Positions 14,585-22,605 are shown, counted from the first letter of the stretch. The stretch is DNA of 37,104 bases from Roseiflexus sp. (GCA_025062325.1 JANXAL010000139.1:1-37104); one strand, 5' to 3'. The notes: generated from the letters alone by a model not told the origin. Numbers and translations: made by a program.

Positions 14585-15916
14585 CTACCCTTCTGGCGTG
14601 CGATATGTCAGATCCATGAAGCGTGTCGTTGATGGGTCGAAGCGCATTGATACCACGCCAACCGGACCATTGCGGTGTTTGGCGATATGGATCTCGGCAA
14701 TCCCTTTCTTGTCGGTGTTGGGGTCGTACAATTCCTCACGATAGATGAACATGACGATATCGGCGTCCTGCTCGATCGAACCGGACTCACGCAGGTCGCT
14801 CAACATCGGCACATGGCTGGTGCGACCTTCGACGGCGCGTGAAAGTTGCGATAGGGCAATGACCGGGACGTTGAGTTCACGTGCCAGCGCCTTCAAACCG
14901 CGGGAAATCTCGCTCACCTCCTGCACGCGATTGTCGGTGCGGCGTCCCTGCATTAATTGCAGATAGTCAATGATGATCAGGTCCACTCCTGCACGCGCCT
15001 GCAGACGACGCGCGCGGCTGCGCACGTCGATAATGCTTAGCCCTGCGGTATCTTCGATGTAAATAGGCGCGGCGGCCAGGCGTCCCATCGCTCTCATGAC
15101 GCGCTCCATCTCTTCCTCACGTAATTGCCCCAGGCGAAGGCGGTGCGTATCGATGTTCGTTTCCATCGAGAGCAGGCGATGCACCAGTTGCTCGCGGCTC
15201 ATTTCCAGGCTGAAGATGCCGACTGTTCCCTGGTAGTGCATAGCGACATTGTAGGCGATGCTCATCACCAGACTGGTTTTGCCAACGCCTGGGCGTGCTG
15301 CGAGGATAATCAGGTCGCTACGCTGCAACCCGCCGGTAATGAGGTCGAGGTCGCGGAAACCGGTTGGCAGCCCGACGACCTCGCCGCGATGTTCCTGAAG
15401 ATAGCTGATCTGTTCGTAGTACGCATCGATCACCTGACCGATATGGACAAAATCTTGATTGGTGCGACGCTGCGAAACCTCAAACAGCGTTTGTTCGGCG
15501 AGATCGAGCGTTTCCTCGATATCCCGCTGCTCGTCGTATCCCAGTGCAGCGATCTTGCCGCCGGCGGCGATCAGGCGGCGGAGCAACGCGGTACGTTCGA
15601 CAATCCGGGCATAGTGCTCGACATGGTACGAGGTCGGAACGCTATTGACCAGTTCGGACAGATAGAGCACGCCGCCGACGGCTTCGAGTTGGTTGCGACG
15701 CCGCAGCTCCTCGGCAACGGTGCGGGTGTCGGGGGGGATGCGAGCATTGTAGCATGCCAGCATCGCCTCGTAGATCTGCACGTGCCGCTGCAGGTAAAAG
15801 TAGTCTGCCTGTAACCAGGGCGCAATGGCGATAATGGCATCCCGGTTAAGCAAGATTGAGCCGAGGGTGGCTTTCTCAGCGTCAATGCTATGCGGCAGAT
15901 CGGGCAGTGCGGTCAT
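14585..15916 (-). CDS. dnaB: replicative DNA helicase DnaB
   Basis: A 443-residue hexameric 5'-3' helicase of the replication fork. The N-terminal domain (LPHSIDAEKATLGSIL, residues 7-22) binds primase and loader. The RecA-like C-terminal domain carries Walker A ARPGVGKTS (207-215), SLEMSREQLVHRLL, Walker B LIIIDYLQLM and the DLRESGSIEQDAD motif. No intein is present and the length is normal. ATG 15916 has AGGGAA just upstream. It lies between rplI and the DnaD-like gene, the order in which a helicase and its loaders would be made together. Confidence 0.97.
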   Translation of the reverse strand: MTALPDLPHSIDAEKATLGSILLNRDAIIAIAPWLQADYFYLQRHVQIYEAMLACYNARIPPDTRTVAEELRRRNQLEAVGGVLYLSELVNSVPTSYHVEHYARIVERTALLRRLIAAGGKIAALGYDEQRDIEETLDLAEQTLFEVSQRRTNQDFVHIGQVIDAYYEQISYLQEHRGEVVGLPTGFRDLDLITGGLQRSDLIILAARPGVGKTSLVMSIAYNVAMHYQGTVGIFSLEMSREQLVHRLLSMETNIDTHRLRLGQLREEEMERVMRAMGRLAAAPIYIEDTAGLSIIDVRSRARRLQARAGVDLIIIDYLQLMQGRRTDNRVQEVSEISRGLKALARELNVPVIALSQLSRAVEGRTSHVPMLSDLRESGSIEQDADIVMFIYREELYDPNTDKKGIAEIHIAKHRNGPVGVVSMRFDPSTTRFMDLTYRTPEG

Positions 15917-16055
15917 ATCAATTCCCTAATGTCGAATGCGGCCTTGAGTCGTAGGCGACTTCTGCCTGACGTGTGCTCTGGGCTAAGTCGGGCACAAGTT
16001 ATGCTCTGGTTCTCGACAGGTTATCCCATGTCTGTCCACATTCGCCCTGAGAAGC

Positions 16056-16092
16056 GATAATGTGCCAGGGCGCAATGCCGTGGCACATTATC
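16056..16092. repeat. 12-bp perfect hairpin between rplI and dnaB
   Basis: GATAATGTGCCA (16056-16067) pairs perfectly with TGGCACATTATC (16081-16092) around a 13-base loop that can itself pair GGC/GCC. It lies 35 bases after the rplI stop. No T tract follows on the minus strand, so it is not a standard terminator; it may be an attenuator, a processing site or a protein-binding site. Confidence 0.6.
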
Positions 16093-16116
16093 CTTACAAG
16101 AAGTGTGAGTCAAATG

Positions 16117-16131
16117 TCGTAGAAGGTCAGA
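16117..16131 (+). repeat. 15-bp direct repeat, copy 2 (rplI 3' end)
   Basis: TCGTAGAAGGTCAGA is identical to 14431-14445. This copy includes the rplI stop codon (TGA, 16127-16129). Between it and dnaB the gap 15917-16116 also holds the 12-bp hairpin and a small AGTCG/CGACT stem-loop, with no gene. Confidence 0.6.
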
Positions 16132-16624
16132 CGGATTCGGGGTCAGGGGGAAGTTGGATCGCCCCTTCTTCGCCTTCGACGACCACGTTGACGACCGCCT
16201 CAACGCCGCTCATCAGGCGAATCGTGACCGGATAGATGCCAATGCGCTTAATCGGCTCTTCCAGTTGCACTTTGCGGCGATCAAATTCCTCACCGATTAT
16301 CTCGCTGATCTTCTGCGCAATATCATTGCTAGTGATCGAACCATACAACCGATCAAGTTCACCGACGCGCGCAGTGAAGCGCAGGGTCTGCCCATGGAGA
16401 CGAGCAGCGATTGTCTGCGCTTTGCGGCGTGCGGCCTCTTCACGCCGACGCTGCGCTGCAAGGCGTTCCTCCGCCTGTTTGATCTGGCCGCGGGTCGCCA
16501 AGACGGCCAGACCGCGTGGAATGAGATAGTTCCGGCCATACCCGCCGGAGACTTCGTGGATTTCGCCAGCAGCGCCGAGGTTGGCAACGTCCTGGGTCAG
16601 TATTACTTTGATTTTGCTCCCCAC
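16127..16624 (-). CDS. rplI: 50S ribosomal protein L9
   Basis: A 165-residue L9, the two-domain protein that projects from the base of the L1 stalk and binds 23S rRNA. The N-terminal domain has KVILTQDVANLGAAGEIHEV and GYGRNYLIPRGLA; a long charged central helix (about 48-75) leads to the C-terminal domain (GELDRLYGSITSNDIA). An acidic, Pro-containing tail extends it past the usual 150 or so residues. A GTG start at 16624 has CAGGAG upstream. It heads a group with dnaB, as in many bacteria. Confidence 0.95.
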   Translation of the reverse strand: MGSKIKVILTQDVANLGAAGEIHEVSGGYGRNYLIPRGLAVLATRGQIKQAEERLAAQRRREEAARRKAQTIAARLHGQTLRFTARVGELDRLYGSITSNDIAQKISEIIGEEFDRRKVQLEEPIKRIGIYPVTIRLMSGVEAVVNVVVEGEEGAIQLPPDPESV

Positions 16625-16714
16625 AGCAATGCTCCTGAGCCGTGTTCTGCCAAATATAAGGAAACGCCGCTGCCGGCAAGGGCATTGGGCGCATGTCAGT
16701 CAAACGGCGAATAT

Positions 16715-16742
16715 ATTATCATACAATCGTCTAGCCCGTCAA
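16715..16742 (-). promoter_or_regulatory. sigma-70-type promoter for rplI
   Basis: TTGACG (16737-16742) and GATAAT (16715-16720) are separated by 16 bases on the minus strand. The -35 lies in the last codons of the upstream HAD gene. The predicted start near 16708 leaves a leader of about 84 bases before the rplI start. Confidence 0.6.
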
Positions 16743-17402
16743 TCCGATTACATAGGCGTCAACAATCGCTAGAAGGTCGCGCAATCCTTCAACGATGGCA
16801 ATGGGTCGCGGGGCGTCAACCGGAAGCGAGGCTCCGTGACGGTTAACCCAGATGGCCGGAATGCCTGCCTGTGCTGCACCCCACAGGTCATTCTCGGGCG
16901 AATCGCCCACGAACAGCGCTTCGTCCGGCGCAACTGCCAGCGCGTTCAGCGCGATGCGGAAGATCTGCGGGTCCGGTTTGGCGACTCCCACCTCCTCGGA
17001 GACGATAATAGCGTGCATATACGATGCCAGGTCGAACCGCTCAATCTTTGAACGCTGCGACCATGACGGTCCGTTCGTGACGAGTCCGAGGCGGTAGCGC
17101 GCACCAAGGGCCGTCAATACGGTTGGCGCTTCCGGGTCGAGGGTGAGGGTATCGAACCAGACATCACGGTAGTGCGCGAAGGTGCGCTCAATAATGTGCT
17201 GATCGGTGATTCCCTGGGCGCGCAGGAATTCAGGCATTTGATTGATCCAGATTTTGGCAGTGAGTGCAAGATGCACCAGCGTGTCAAGATCGCAGCGTAA
17301 AGCGCGTGCTGCGTCGGCCAGGGCAATGCGCAGGCACGCAATCCAGTGCGCTTTAAGGTCATACAGCGTGTCGTCAAGATCGAACAGAATTGCACGCAGC
17401 AT
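16731..17402 (-). CDS. HAD-superfamily hydrolase (subfamily IA phosphatase)
   Basis: A 223-residue HAD hydrolase. The nucleophile motif LFDLDDTLYD gives Asp8 and Asp10, followed by a helical cap, motif II LVTNGPSWSQ, the motif III lysine in EVGVAKPDPQIF and motif IV FVGDSPENDLWGA. It should be a cytoplasmic phosphatase for a small phosphorylated metabolite; the DDTLYD form resembles haloacid dehalogenase-like nucleotidases and phosphoglycolate phosphatases, but the substrate cannot be told. ATG 17402 with AGAGGAG upstream is chosen over a longer reading that runs through a repeat. Confidence 0.87.
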   Translation of the reverse strand: MLRAILFDLDDTLYDLKAHWIACLRIALADAARALRCDLDTLVHLALTAKIWINQMPEFLRAQGITDQHIIERTFAHYRDVWFDTLTLDPEAPTVLTALGARYRLGLVTNGPSWSQRSKIERFDLASYMHAIIVSEEVGVAKPDPQIFRIALNALAVAPDEALFVGDSPENDLWGAAQAGIPAIWVNRHGASLPVDAPRPIAIVEGLRDLLAIVDAYVIGLTG

Positions 17403-17430
17403 ATAAGGTCTGCTCCTCTGCAGCGCGACA

Positions 17431-17563
17431 TCGTGAGCCTCACCCGGAGGTGCAAAGGCGCGAGAGTTCCGTACACCGCCTTCTGCGCGCGTTGCGCTCC
17501 GCAATGTTGTGAGTCTCACACGAAGGCGCAAAGGACGCCGCTATTCGCGCGCGTTGCGCTCTT
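17431..17563. repeat. two imperfect repeat copies in the HAD-MBL gap
   Basis: GTGAGCCTCAC (17433-17443) and GTGAGTCTCAC (17509-17519) are near-identical dyads 76 bases apart. Each is followed by a GAAGG/GGAGG-GCAAAGG-like stretch and then by the same 14-mer GCGCGCGTTGCGCT (17485-17498 and 17547-17560). The spacing differs by 14 bases between copies, so this is a degenerate duplicated element. No gene is seen in 17403-17582. Confidence 0.6.
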
Positions 17564-17582
17564 CTATGCATTCTGCACCTTT

Positions 17583-18548
17583 TCAGGTGCGAGTACGTCG
17601 CCAGGAGCATGTACCATCGGCGTGTTCTATCTGCTCGACACGTCCTTGTGCCGCCAGATACTCCAAGTGCGCCAGCGTTTCCGCCATGGCAAAGCGCATC
17701 TGATGTGACGTCAGCTCCTGCAAGGGAAAGACCGCTGTGCATACTTCGTAGGCGGTGGCGCCTGAACCAACTGCCCGCTCCATTGCCTCCAGACGCTCGG
17801 CGTGATGAACGTGCAATTCCTCCAGACGATCGCGAAAGCGCGTTATTGGCGGACCGTGCCCCGGGAGCGCGAGCGCCACTTCGAGTTCTGCCAGGCGGTC
17901 GAGCGACGCCAAGAACTGCGCTAGCGGATTCCCCCGATTCCATCCCCACAAACCAACGTTTGGCGTGATTTTGGTTAGTACTGCATCGCCACAGATCAAC
18001 AGGCGCTCTTCAGCGCAGTAAAACACTAAGTGGTCGTCGCTGTGCCCTGGCGTGGCAATGGGTATGAACACCCGCTCACCAATAGTCAACGGTTTGCCTG
18101 CCGGAAGATGCGTCATCACAGACGGCGTAGGGTGGGTCATCTGGCGCAGGTGAGCAATATCTTCCGCCACGGTGGTCATCAGGTAACGTGGCAGACCGTG
18201 TGAACCGAAAAATGTCGCAATCGCTTCGTGGGCGCGCGAGTCGGCGTGCCACTGTGCGCGGGCGAATGCCGCTTCGCCTGCCGAGAGCGCCACTGGTGCG
18301 CCCGAGAGCGCTTGAAGCCATCCTGCCATGCCGTAGTGATCGGGATGAGCATGAGTCAGGATGATGCGCCTGATCGTATGCGGCTCGATGCCGTATCTGG
18401 CGAATGCTTCACGCCACGCACCTTGTCCGGGCGGATAGTTAAGGCCAGTGTCGATCACTGTCCATCCATCCCCATCGCGCAAGAGATAGACGTTTACAAT
18501 CCGCAATGGGAACGGCAGCGGCAGTTGAACCTGATGGACGCCTTCCAT
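17583..18548 (-). CDS. metallo-beta-lactamase-fold hydrolase
   Basis: A 321-residue MBL-fold protein. The metal motif THAHPDH (His66, His68, Asp70, His71), PGHSDDHLVFYC, LLICGDAVL and PGHGPPI give the dinuclear site. A C-terminal helical region (ATAYEVCTAVFP and following) is like that of glyoxalase II-related hydrolases and LACTB2-type proteins. It is probably a cytoplasmic thioester or ester hydrolase of unknown substrate. ATG 18548 has AGAGG upstream. It is divergent from the IMPase-like gene with only 41 bases between starts; TTGACA at 18575-18580 (minus) is present, but its partner -10 would put the start inside this gene. Confidence 0.87.
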   Translation of the reverse strand: MEGVHQVQLPLPFPLRIVNVYLLRDGDGWTVIDTGLNYPPGQGAWREAFARYGIEPHTIRRIILTHAHPDHYGMAGWLQALSGAPVALSAGEAAFARAQWHADSRAHEAIATFFGSHGLPRYLMTTVAEDIAHLRQMTHPTPSVMTHLPAGKPLTIGERVFIPIATPGHSDDHLVFYCAEERLLICGDAVLTKITPNVGLWGWNRGNPLAQFLASLDRLAELEVALALPGHGPPITRFRDRLEELHVHHAERLEAMERAVGSGATAYEVCTAVFPLQELTSHQMRFAMAETLAHLEYLAAQGRVEQIEHADGTCSWRRTRT

Positions 18549-18569
18549 GGTATCATGCCTCTTGTGCAC

Positions 18570-18575
18570 TATACT
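18570..18575 (+). promoter_or_regulatory. candidate -10 element for the IMPase-like gene
   Basis: TATACT on the plus strand lies 14 bases before GTG 18590, so the mRNA leader would be very short and the AAGGA ribosome site lies right at the predicted start. No -35 match is visible. It overlaps the minus-strand TTGACA region of the divergent gene. Confidence 0.3.
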
Positions 18576-18589
18576 GTCAAGGACAGCGT

Positions 18590-19363
18590 GTGATCGACAT
18601 CGATATTGAAGAATTGTGCGCATGGGTGCGCGAATGCGGAGATGTTGCGCTGCATATGTTCAACCGTGCTAGGGCGCAGCGCAAAGCTGACAACAGTCCG
18701 GTTACCGAGGCTGATGTTACGATTGAACGGATCCTGGTTGAGCGTATTGCAGCGCGCTATCCGGATCACGGCATCATTGGCGAGGAACAGACGCGATTTG
18801 ACATAACGAAGGAGTGCGTCTGGGCGCTGGATCCGATCGATGGCACGGCATCGTTCGTGGCCGGGCTTCCGCTGTGGGGCATTTCCATCGGATTGCTGCA
18901 TCGTGGCGTTCCGTGTGCAGGGCTGTTTTACATGCCGATAACCGACGACTGTTACTGGGCGGTCAACAATCGTGCATTTCTGAATCATCAACCGCTCACT
19001 GTCAACACGACGCCGGAGCACGAATGGGACAGTGAAGACTGGCTGGCAATCCCCTCTGATGCGCACCGTCGACTCGAGATCGATTTCATCGGTAAGACCC
19101 GCAGCCTGGGCTCAGTTGCTGCCGCGCTCTGTTACGTTGCGCGCGGCTCGGCGCTCGGCGCTGTCCTCACCCACGCGACCATCTGGGACGTAGCAGGCGG
19201 CGTTGCCATTCTGAGCGCGGCTGGCGGGGTTGGCATCACGTTAGCAGGTGAACCTTTCGATTGTGCTACGATGATTGACGGTCGGAAGGTGCGTGAGCCG
19301 CTGCTGTTCGGCGCTCCTGCCATAGTCGAAGCTTTGCGCCATCACATTCGGGCGCGTCGCTGA
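18590..19363 (+). CDS. inositol monophosphatase-family phosphatase
   Basis: A 257-residue member of the IMPase superfamily. It has the metal-binding IIGEEQ (Glu65, Glu66), WALDPIDGTASF (Asp81, Asp84, with the DGT loop) and the second Asp motif TIWDVAGGVAIL near residue 200. Such Mg2+-dependent, Li+-sensitive enzymes act on inositol phosphate, histidinol phosphate, fructose bisphosphate or PAP; the exact substrate is not decidable here. The GTG start at 18590 is supported by AAGGA 6-7 bases upstream; earlier in-frame codons run through the divergent gene's promoter region. Confidence 0.87.
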   Translation: MIDIDIEELCAWVRECGDVALHMFNRARAQRKADNSPVTEADVTIERILVERIAARYPDHGIIGEEQTRFDITKECVWALDPIDGTASFVAGLPLWGISIGLLHRGVPCAGLFYMPITDDCYWAVNNRAFLNHQPLTVNTTPEHEWDSEDWLAIPSDAHRRLEIDFIGKTRSLGSVAAALCYVARGSALGAVLTHATIWDVAGGVAILSAAGGVGITLAGEPFDCATMIDGRKVREPLLFGAPAIVEALRHHIRARR

Positions 19364-19416
19364 GACGCGCTGCCTCATCTTCGCCTCTGTGCATAAAGCA
19401 TTCGATGCAAATAAGT

Positions 19417-19477
19417 GCACACGAAGGCGCAGAGGCAGAAAGCGCTTGCTTCTTTTCGCCGTCGTGCCTTCGTGTGC
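19417..19477. repeat. inverted repeat between the IMPase-like gene and rpsI
   Basis: GCACACGAAGGC (19417-19428) pairs perfectly with GCCTTCGTGTGC (19466-19477) around a 37-base loop. The arm sequence CACACGAAGGCGCA also occurs in the HAD-MBL gap at 17517-17530. The element lies between convergent genes, 26 bases after the rpsI stop; on the minus strand the second arm is followed by ACTTATTTG, so it may also end the ribosomal transcript. No gene is seen in 19364-19503. Confidence 0.6.
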
Positions 19478-19503
19478 GATACAGCAGCGGCATCCAGGCG
19501 TAA

Positions 19504-19902
19504 TTACCGCTTCGTGTACTGTGGTCGCTTACGGGCGCGCTTGAAACCGGCTTTCTTTCGCTCCTTCATACGTGGATCGCGCGTGATCAACCCGGCCTGT
19601 TTCAGAGTCGGGCGAAAGTCGGGATTGGCGTCGAGCAGGGCACGGGTAATGCCGTGGCGTACCGCCTGCGCCTGACCGCTGATGCCTCCGCCGCGCACCT
19701 TGACCAGGACATCATACATGTTGGCAGTCCCCGTCAGCTCCAGCGGTCTGGCAATTTCGCGGGCGTACAATTCACGCGCGCCGAAGTACTCGCGGATTGA
19801 TTTGCCATTGACGATGATGTTGCCGCTGCCGGGAAACAACCGCACCCGTGCGACGGCAGTCTTACGCCGGCCTGTTCCCTGAAAATAGCGCTTTTCGATC
19901 AT
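19504..19902 (-). CDS. rpsI: 30S ribosomal protein S9
   Basis: A 132-residue S9 whose C-terminal tail reaches the P-site tRNA anticodon. [16 protein letters not shown] near the start, [11 protein letters not shown], the [21 protein letters not shown] core and the ending [12 protein letters not shown] with the conserved terminal Lys-Arg are all present. It is the last gene of the ribosomal run, 21 bases after rplM, the usual L13-S9 pair. Confidence 0.98.
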   Translation of the reverse strand: MIEKRYFQGTGRRKTAVARVRLFPGSGNIIVNGKSIREYFGARELYAREIARPLELTGTANMYDVLVKVRGGGISGQAQAVRHGITRALLDANPDFRPTLKQAGLITRDPRMKERKKAGFKRARKRPQYTKR

Positions 19903-19923
19903 GGAATTCGCTCCAACGCACTG

Positions 19924-20364
19924 CTAACCGCGCGGTCGCGGTTGATAGACTTTGGGTTGCTGCGCCGCGTGCGGATGTTTCGGTCCAGCGTAGATCTTGA
20001 GCTTGGCCAGTTGTCGCCGTCCCAGGCGGGTTTTTGGCAGCATGCCCTTGACAGCGAGGCGCAATACGCGCTCTGGATGTTTCGCCATCAACTGCTTGAA
20101 CGATACTGCCTTAAGACCGCCGGGATAATTCGAGTGGCGATAATACACTTTCTGTTCCGGCTTCTTGCCAGTTAGGCGGATACGTTCGGCATTGACAACG
20201 ATCACGAAATCACCGCCATCGATATACGGACTGAACGTCGGCTTGTGCTTGCCGCGCAGCAGCGTTGCAATCTGGGTCGCAAGTCGACCAAGAGTCTGAT
20301 TGGTCGCATCAATCACGTACCACTCGCGCTGCACCTCCGACGCCTTTTGCGCATAGGTTTTCAT
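19924..20364 (-). CDS. rplM: 50S ribosomal protein L13
   Basis: A 146-residue L13, an early-assembly 23S rRNA binder. It starts [20 protein letters not shown] and has [50 protein letters not shown] and PHAAQQPK near the end. Its start codon overlaps the truA stop (ATGA), so the two are translationally coupled. Confidence 0.98.
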   Translation of the reverse strand: MKTYAQKASEVQREWYVIDATNQTLGRLATQIATLLRGKHKPTFSPYIDGGDFVIVVNAERIRLTGKKPEQKVYYRHSNYPGGLKAVSFKQLMAKHPERVLRLAVKGMLPKTRLGRRQLAKLKIYAGPKHPHAAQQPKVYQPRPRG

Positions 20365-21173
20365 AGTTGCGTCCTTGTGTCGGTCCCTTCAACCGGTGCG
20401 GCGGACGAACCCGCCGCACCGCCATCATCTCCCGGATAGCGCACTGCCATAAGGTAAAGTCCGTGCGCTGGCGCCAGCACTCTGGCGCGTCGATCAGCGC
20501 CTGCCAGGACCGCCGCAAACCCTGCAGCATCGATCCGCCCTTCGCCGACCTGGATCAGCGTTCCGACCAGATTGCGCACCATATGGCGAAGGAACGCATT
20601 TGCTGCAATGTCAATCAACACTAGCGGCTGCCCCCATACATCGACACGCGTGCAGCGCGCATCGTAGCAAATGCGAACTGTCGATCCTGCGTGCGGCCCG
20701 TCGCTCAAGGGCGCGAAATCATGCGTACCAATCACCTGCCGCACCGCTGCGTCCATTGCCGCCACATCGAGGTGTCGCGGCACATAGGCCGCATGGCGCC
20801 GCAGCAAAGGCGACGGTGTTCGGCCATTGTCGATCACATACCGATACTCACGGCGAACTGCCGAGTAGCGTGCGTGGAAATCCTCTGGAACTTCCCACGC
20901 AGCAAGAATGCCGATATCCTTTGGCAGGATGCCATTCAATCCTCGCACGATGGTCACCAACGAGTGGCGAGTATCGGTGTGGACATTTGCCACCTGACCT
21001 CGTGCGTGCACCCCCGCATCAGTGCGTCCGGCAAGGATCATCCGGCGGCGTTCGCCGGTCAACTGCTGCCAAGCCGCTTCGAGCGCACCCTGGACCGACC
21101 GACCGTTCGTTTGCCACTGCGAGCCGACGAAGTCTGTGCCGTCGTACTCAATCCGCAGTGCAATGTTTCGCAT
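20361..21173 (-). CDS. truA: tRNA pseudouridine(38-40) synthase TruA
   Basis: A 270-residue TruA that makes pseudouridine at positions 38-40 of tRNA anticodon stems. The catalytic Asp52 lies in [26 protein letters not shown] (10-21), the [13 protein letters not shown] segment and [17 protein letters not shown] are typical. The last 25 or so residues form a Gly/Ala-rich tail beyond the core. It shares one base with rplQ (TGATG) and overlaps rplM by four, within the alpha-operon extension. Confidence 0.96.
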   Translation of the reverse strand: MRNIALRIEYDGTDFVGSQWQTNGRSVQGALEAAWQQLTGERRRMILAGRTDAGVHARGQVANVHTDTRHSLVTIVRGLNGILPKDIGILAAWEVPEDFHARYSAVRREYRYVIDNGRTPSPLLRRHAAYVPRHLDVAAMDAAVRQVIGTHDFAPLSDGPHAGSTVRICYDARCTRVDVWGQPLVLIDIAANAFLRHMVRNLVGTLIQVGEGRIDAAGFAAVLAGADRRARVLAPAHGLYLMAVRYPGDDGGAAGSSAAPVEGTDTRTQL

Positions 21174-21523
21174 CAGAGCAGTTCGATCTGCACCATGGTC
21201 GCGCCATCGCCTTGGCGTTGCCCAATCTTGGTGATACGGGTGAACCCGCTAGTGCGATGAGCGTATTCGGTCGGAGCAAAACTGAACAACCGCCGCATCG
21301 CCGTCTTGCTCGCCAGGCGCGAGAGCGCCATTCGCCGATTGTGCGGCGTATCATGGCGCGCCAGTGAGATCAACTTTTCAATTTCTGGTTGAACCGCCTT
21401 AGCTTTTGCCAGCGTGGTCGTAATGCGGCGGTGCTCAATAAGGGCGATCATCAACCCGCGGATTAACGCTTCACGCTGTTCTTTTTCTCTGCCGAGCAGA
21501 AAACCCTTTTTCCGGTGCCGCAT
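21173..21523 (-). CDS. rplQ: 50S ribosomal protein L17
   Basis: A 116-residue L17, which lies near the tunnel exit. The opening MRHRKKGFLLGREKEQREAL, RITTTLAKAKAVQPEIEKLI, RRLFSFAPTEYAHRTSGFTRI and the C-terminal GDGATMVQIELL match the family. Its ATG shares one base with the rpoA stop (TAATG). Confidence 0.97.
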   Translation of the reverse strand: MRHRKKGFLLGREKEQREALIRGLMIALIEHRRITTTLAKAKAVQPEIEKLISLARHDTPHNRRMALSRLASKTAMRRLFSFAPTEYAHRTSGFTRITKIGQRQGDGATMVQIELL

Positions 21524-22506
21524 TATGCCACCTCGTCAACCTTCGACTCTCGCTGGGAGTGGTGCGACGTCTGACCAATTCGCGGAATAAAGCCGCGTTC
21601 TATCAACTTGTCGCGGATCTCTTCCATCGATTTCTGGCCCAGATTGCGCACCGACAGCAGCGCTTTCTCGTCCATTTCGAGCACCTGCCCGACCTTCGTA
21701 ATATCAGCGCGCTTGAGACAGTTGTACGTGCGGGTTGAGAGATCAAGCTCTTCGATCGGCGTATCGTAGATATCTGCCGGGATTGCCAGCCCATTGGGCG
21801 CCGCCACAGGCTCAGCCTCGGCTGAGACACGGTTGAAATCGGCAATTGTTTGCGCATATTGCACGAGCACCTGTGCTGCGTGACTGAGGGCATCGCCCGG
21901 CTTGATGGTGCCATCGGTCCAAATTTCAATGATCAGACTGTCGAAGTCGGTCGCTTGTCCGACACGAATATTCTCGACCACATAGTTCACCTTCGGCACC
22001 GGCGTAAAAATAGCATCGACCGGAATCTCACCGATTGGCAGCGCATCGCGCTGGTCTGCAGGCAGGTAGCCGCGCCCGCGTTCGACTGTCATCTCCATTT
22101 CCAGTGCAGCATCATCACGATCAATCATACAGATATAGTGGTTCGGATTGACAATTTCGACATTGCTGGGCGCATCGATATCTCCAGCGCGCACAATGCC
22201 CGATCCGCGCTTCGACAGTGAGATTTTCACCGGACGCTCGGCGTAGGAACGCAAGCGAACGCCTTTGATGTTCAAGACAATTTCTGTAACGTCTTCTCTT
22301 ACTCCTGGAATAGTCGAAAATTCATGGAATACCCCATCAATCTTAATCTTCGTAATTGCTGCGCCGGGGATGGATGAGAGCAGAACACGGCGCAGTGCAT
22401 TTCCCAGCGTATGTCCGTACCCTGGATCGAGCGGCTCAATTTTGAAGCGCCCATAATTCTCGGCGGCGGTGACAACTTCAATCTTTGGCATGGCGATGTC
22501 CAACAT
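21523..22506 (-). CDS. rpoA: DNA-directed RNA polymerase subunit alpha
   Basis: A 327-residue alpha subunit. The N-terminal dimerisation domain has FKIEPLDPGYGHTLGNALRR and LLSSIPGAAITKIKIDGV. A short linker (AEAEPVAAPNGLAIPADIYD) leads to the C-terminal helix-hairpin-helix domain (TYNCLKRADITKVGQVL, RNLGQKSMEEIRDKL) that contacts promoter UP elements and activators. ATG 22506 is supported by AAAGGAGG; an ATG five codons later lacks a ribosome site. A stem-loop lies between rpsD and this gene. Confidence 0.98.
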   Translation of the reverse strand: MLDIAMPKIEVVTAAENYGRFKIEPLDPGYGHTLGNALRRVLLSSIPGAAITKIKIDGVFHEFSTIPGVREDVTEIVLNIKGVRLRSYAERPVKISLSKRGSGIVRAGDIDAPSNVEIVNPNHYICMIDRDDAALEMEMTVERGRGYLPADQRDALPIGEIPVDAIFTPVPKVNYVVENIRVGQATDFDSLIIEIWTDGTIKPGDALSHAAQVLVQYAQTIADFNRVSAEAEPVAAPNGLAIPADIYDTPIEELDLSTRTYNCLKRADITKVGQVLEMDEKALLSVRNLGQKSMEEIRDKLIERGFIPRIGQTSHHSQRESKVDEVA

Positions 22507-22550
22507 GCGGATCGCCTCCTTTTCTATCCTGAGCGATGCACATGATACAG

Positions 22551-22595
22551 GTTCTTGAGGAGCAGCGTGAGCACTGCTGCACGCCGCTCAGGAAC
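22551..22595 (-). repeat. stem-loop between rpsD and rpoA
   Basis: GTTCTTGAG (22551-22559) pairs with CTCAGGAAC (22587-22595) over 9 bp with a single wobble, and the interior can form a further AGCAG/CTGCT stem. It sits in the longest gap of this part of the operon (22507-22605), 45 bases ahead of the rpoA start. It may be an attenuator, a translational control site or an RNase target. Confidence 0.45.
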
Positions 22596-22605
22596 CCGAA
22601 GCAGG

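Noticed and set aside
16021..16040. DnaA-box-like TTATCCC and TGTCCACA near dnaB
   Set aside because: Each differs from the TTATNCACA box and there is no cluster or AT-rich unwinding element, so an origin is not supported.
16154..16846. 230-codon plus-strand frame across rplI and its promoter
   Set aside because: It is antisense to rplI and runs through the rplI promoter; the protein has no recognisable feature.
18552..18580. Perfect TTGACA with CATGAT as promoter of the MBL gene
   Set aside because: The start point would fall at or inside the gene's ATG, so the transcript would lack the supported start; kept only as a note.
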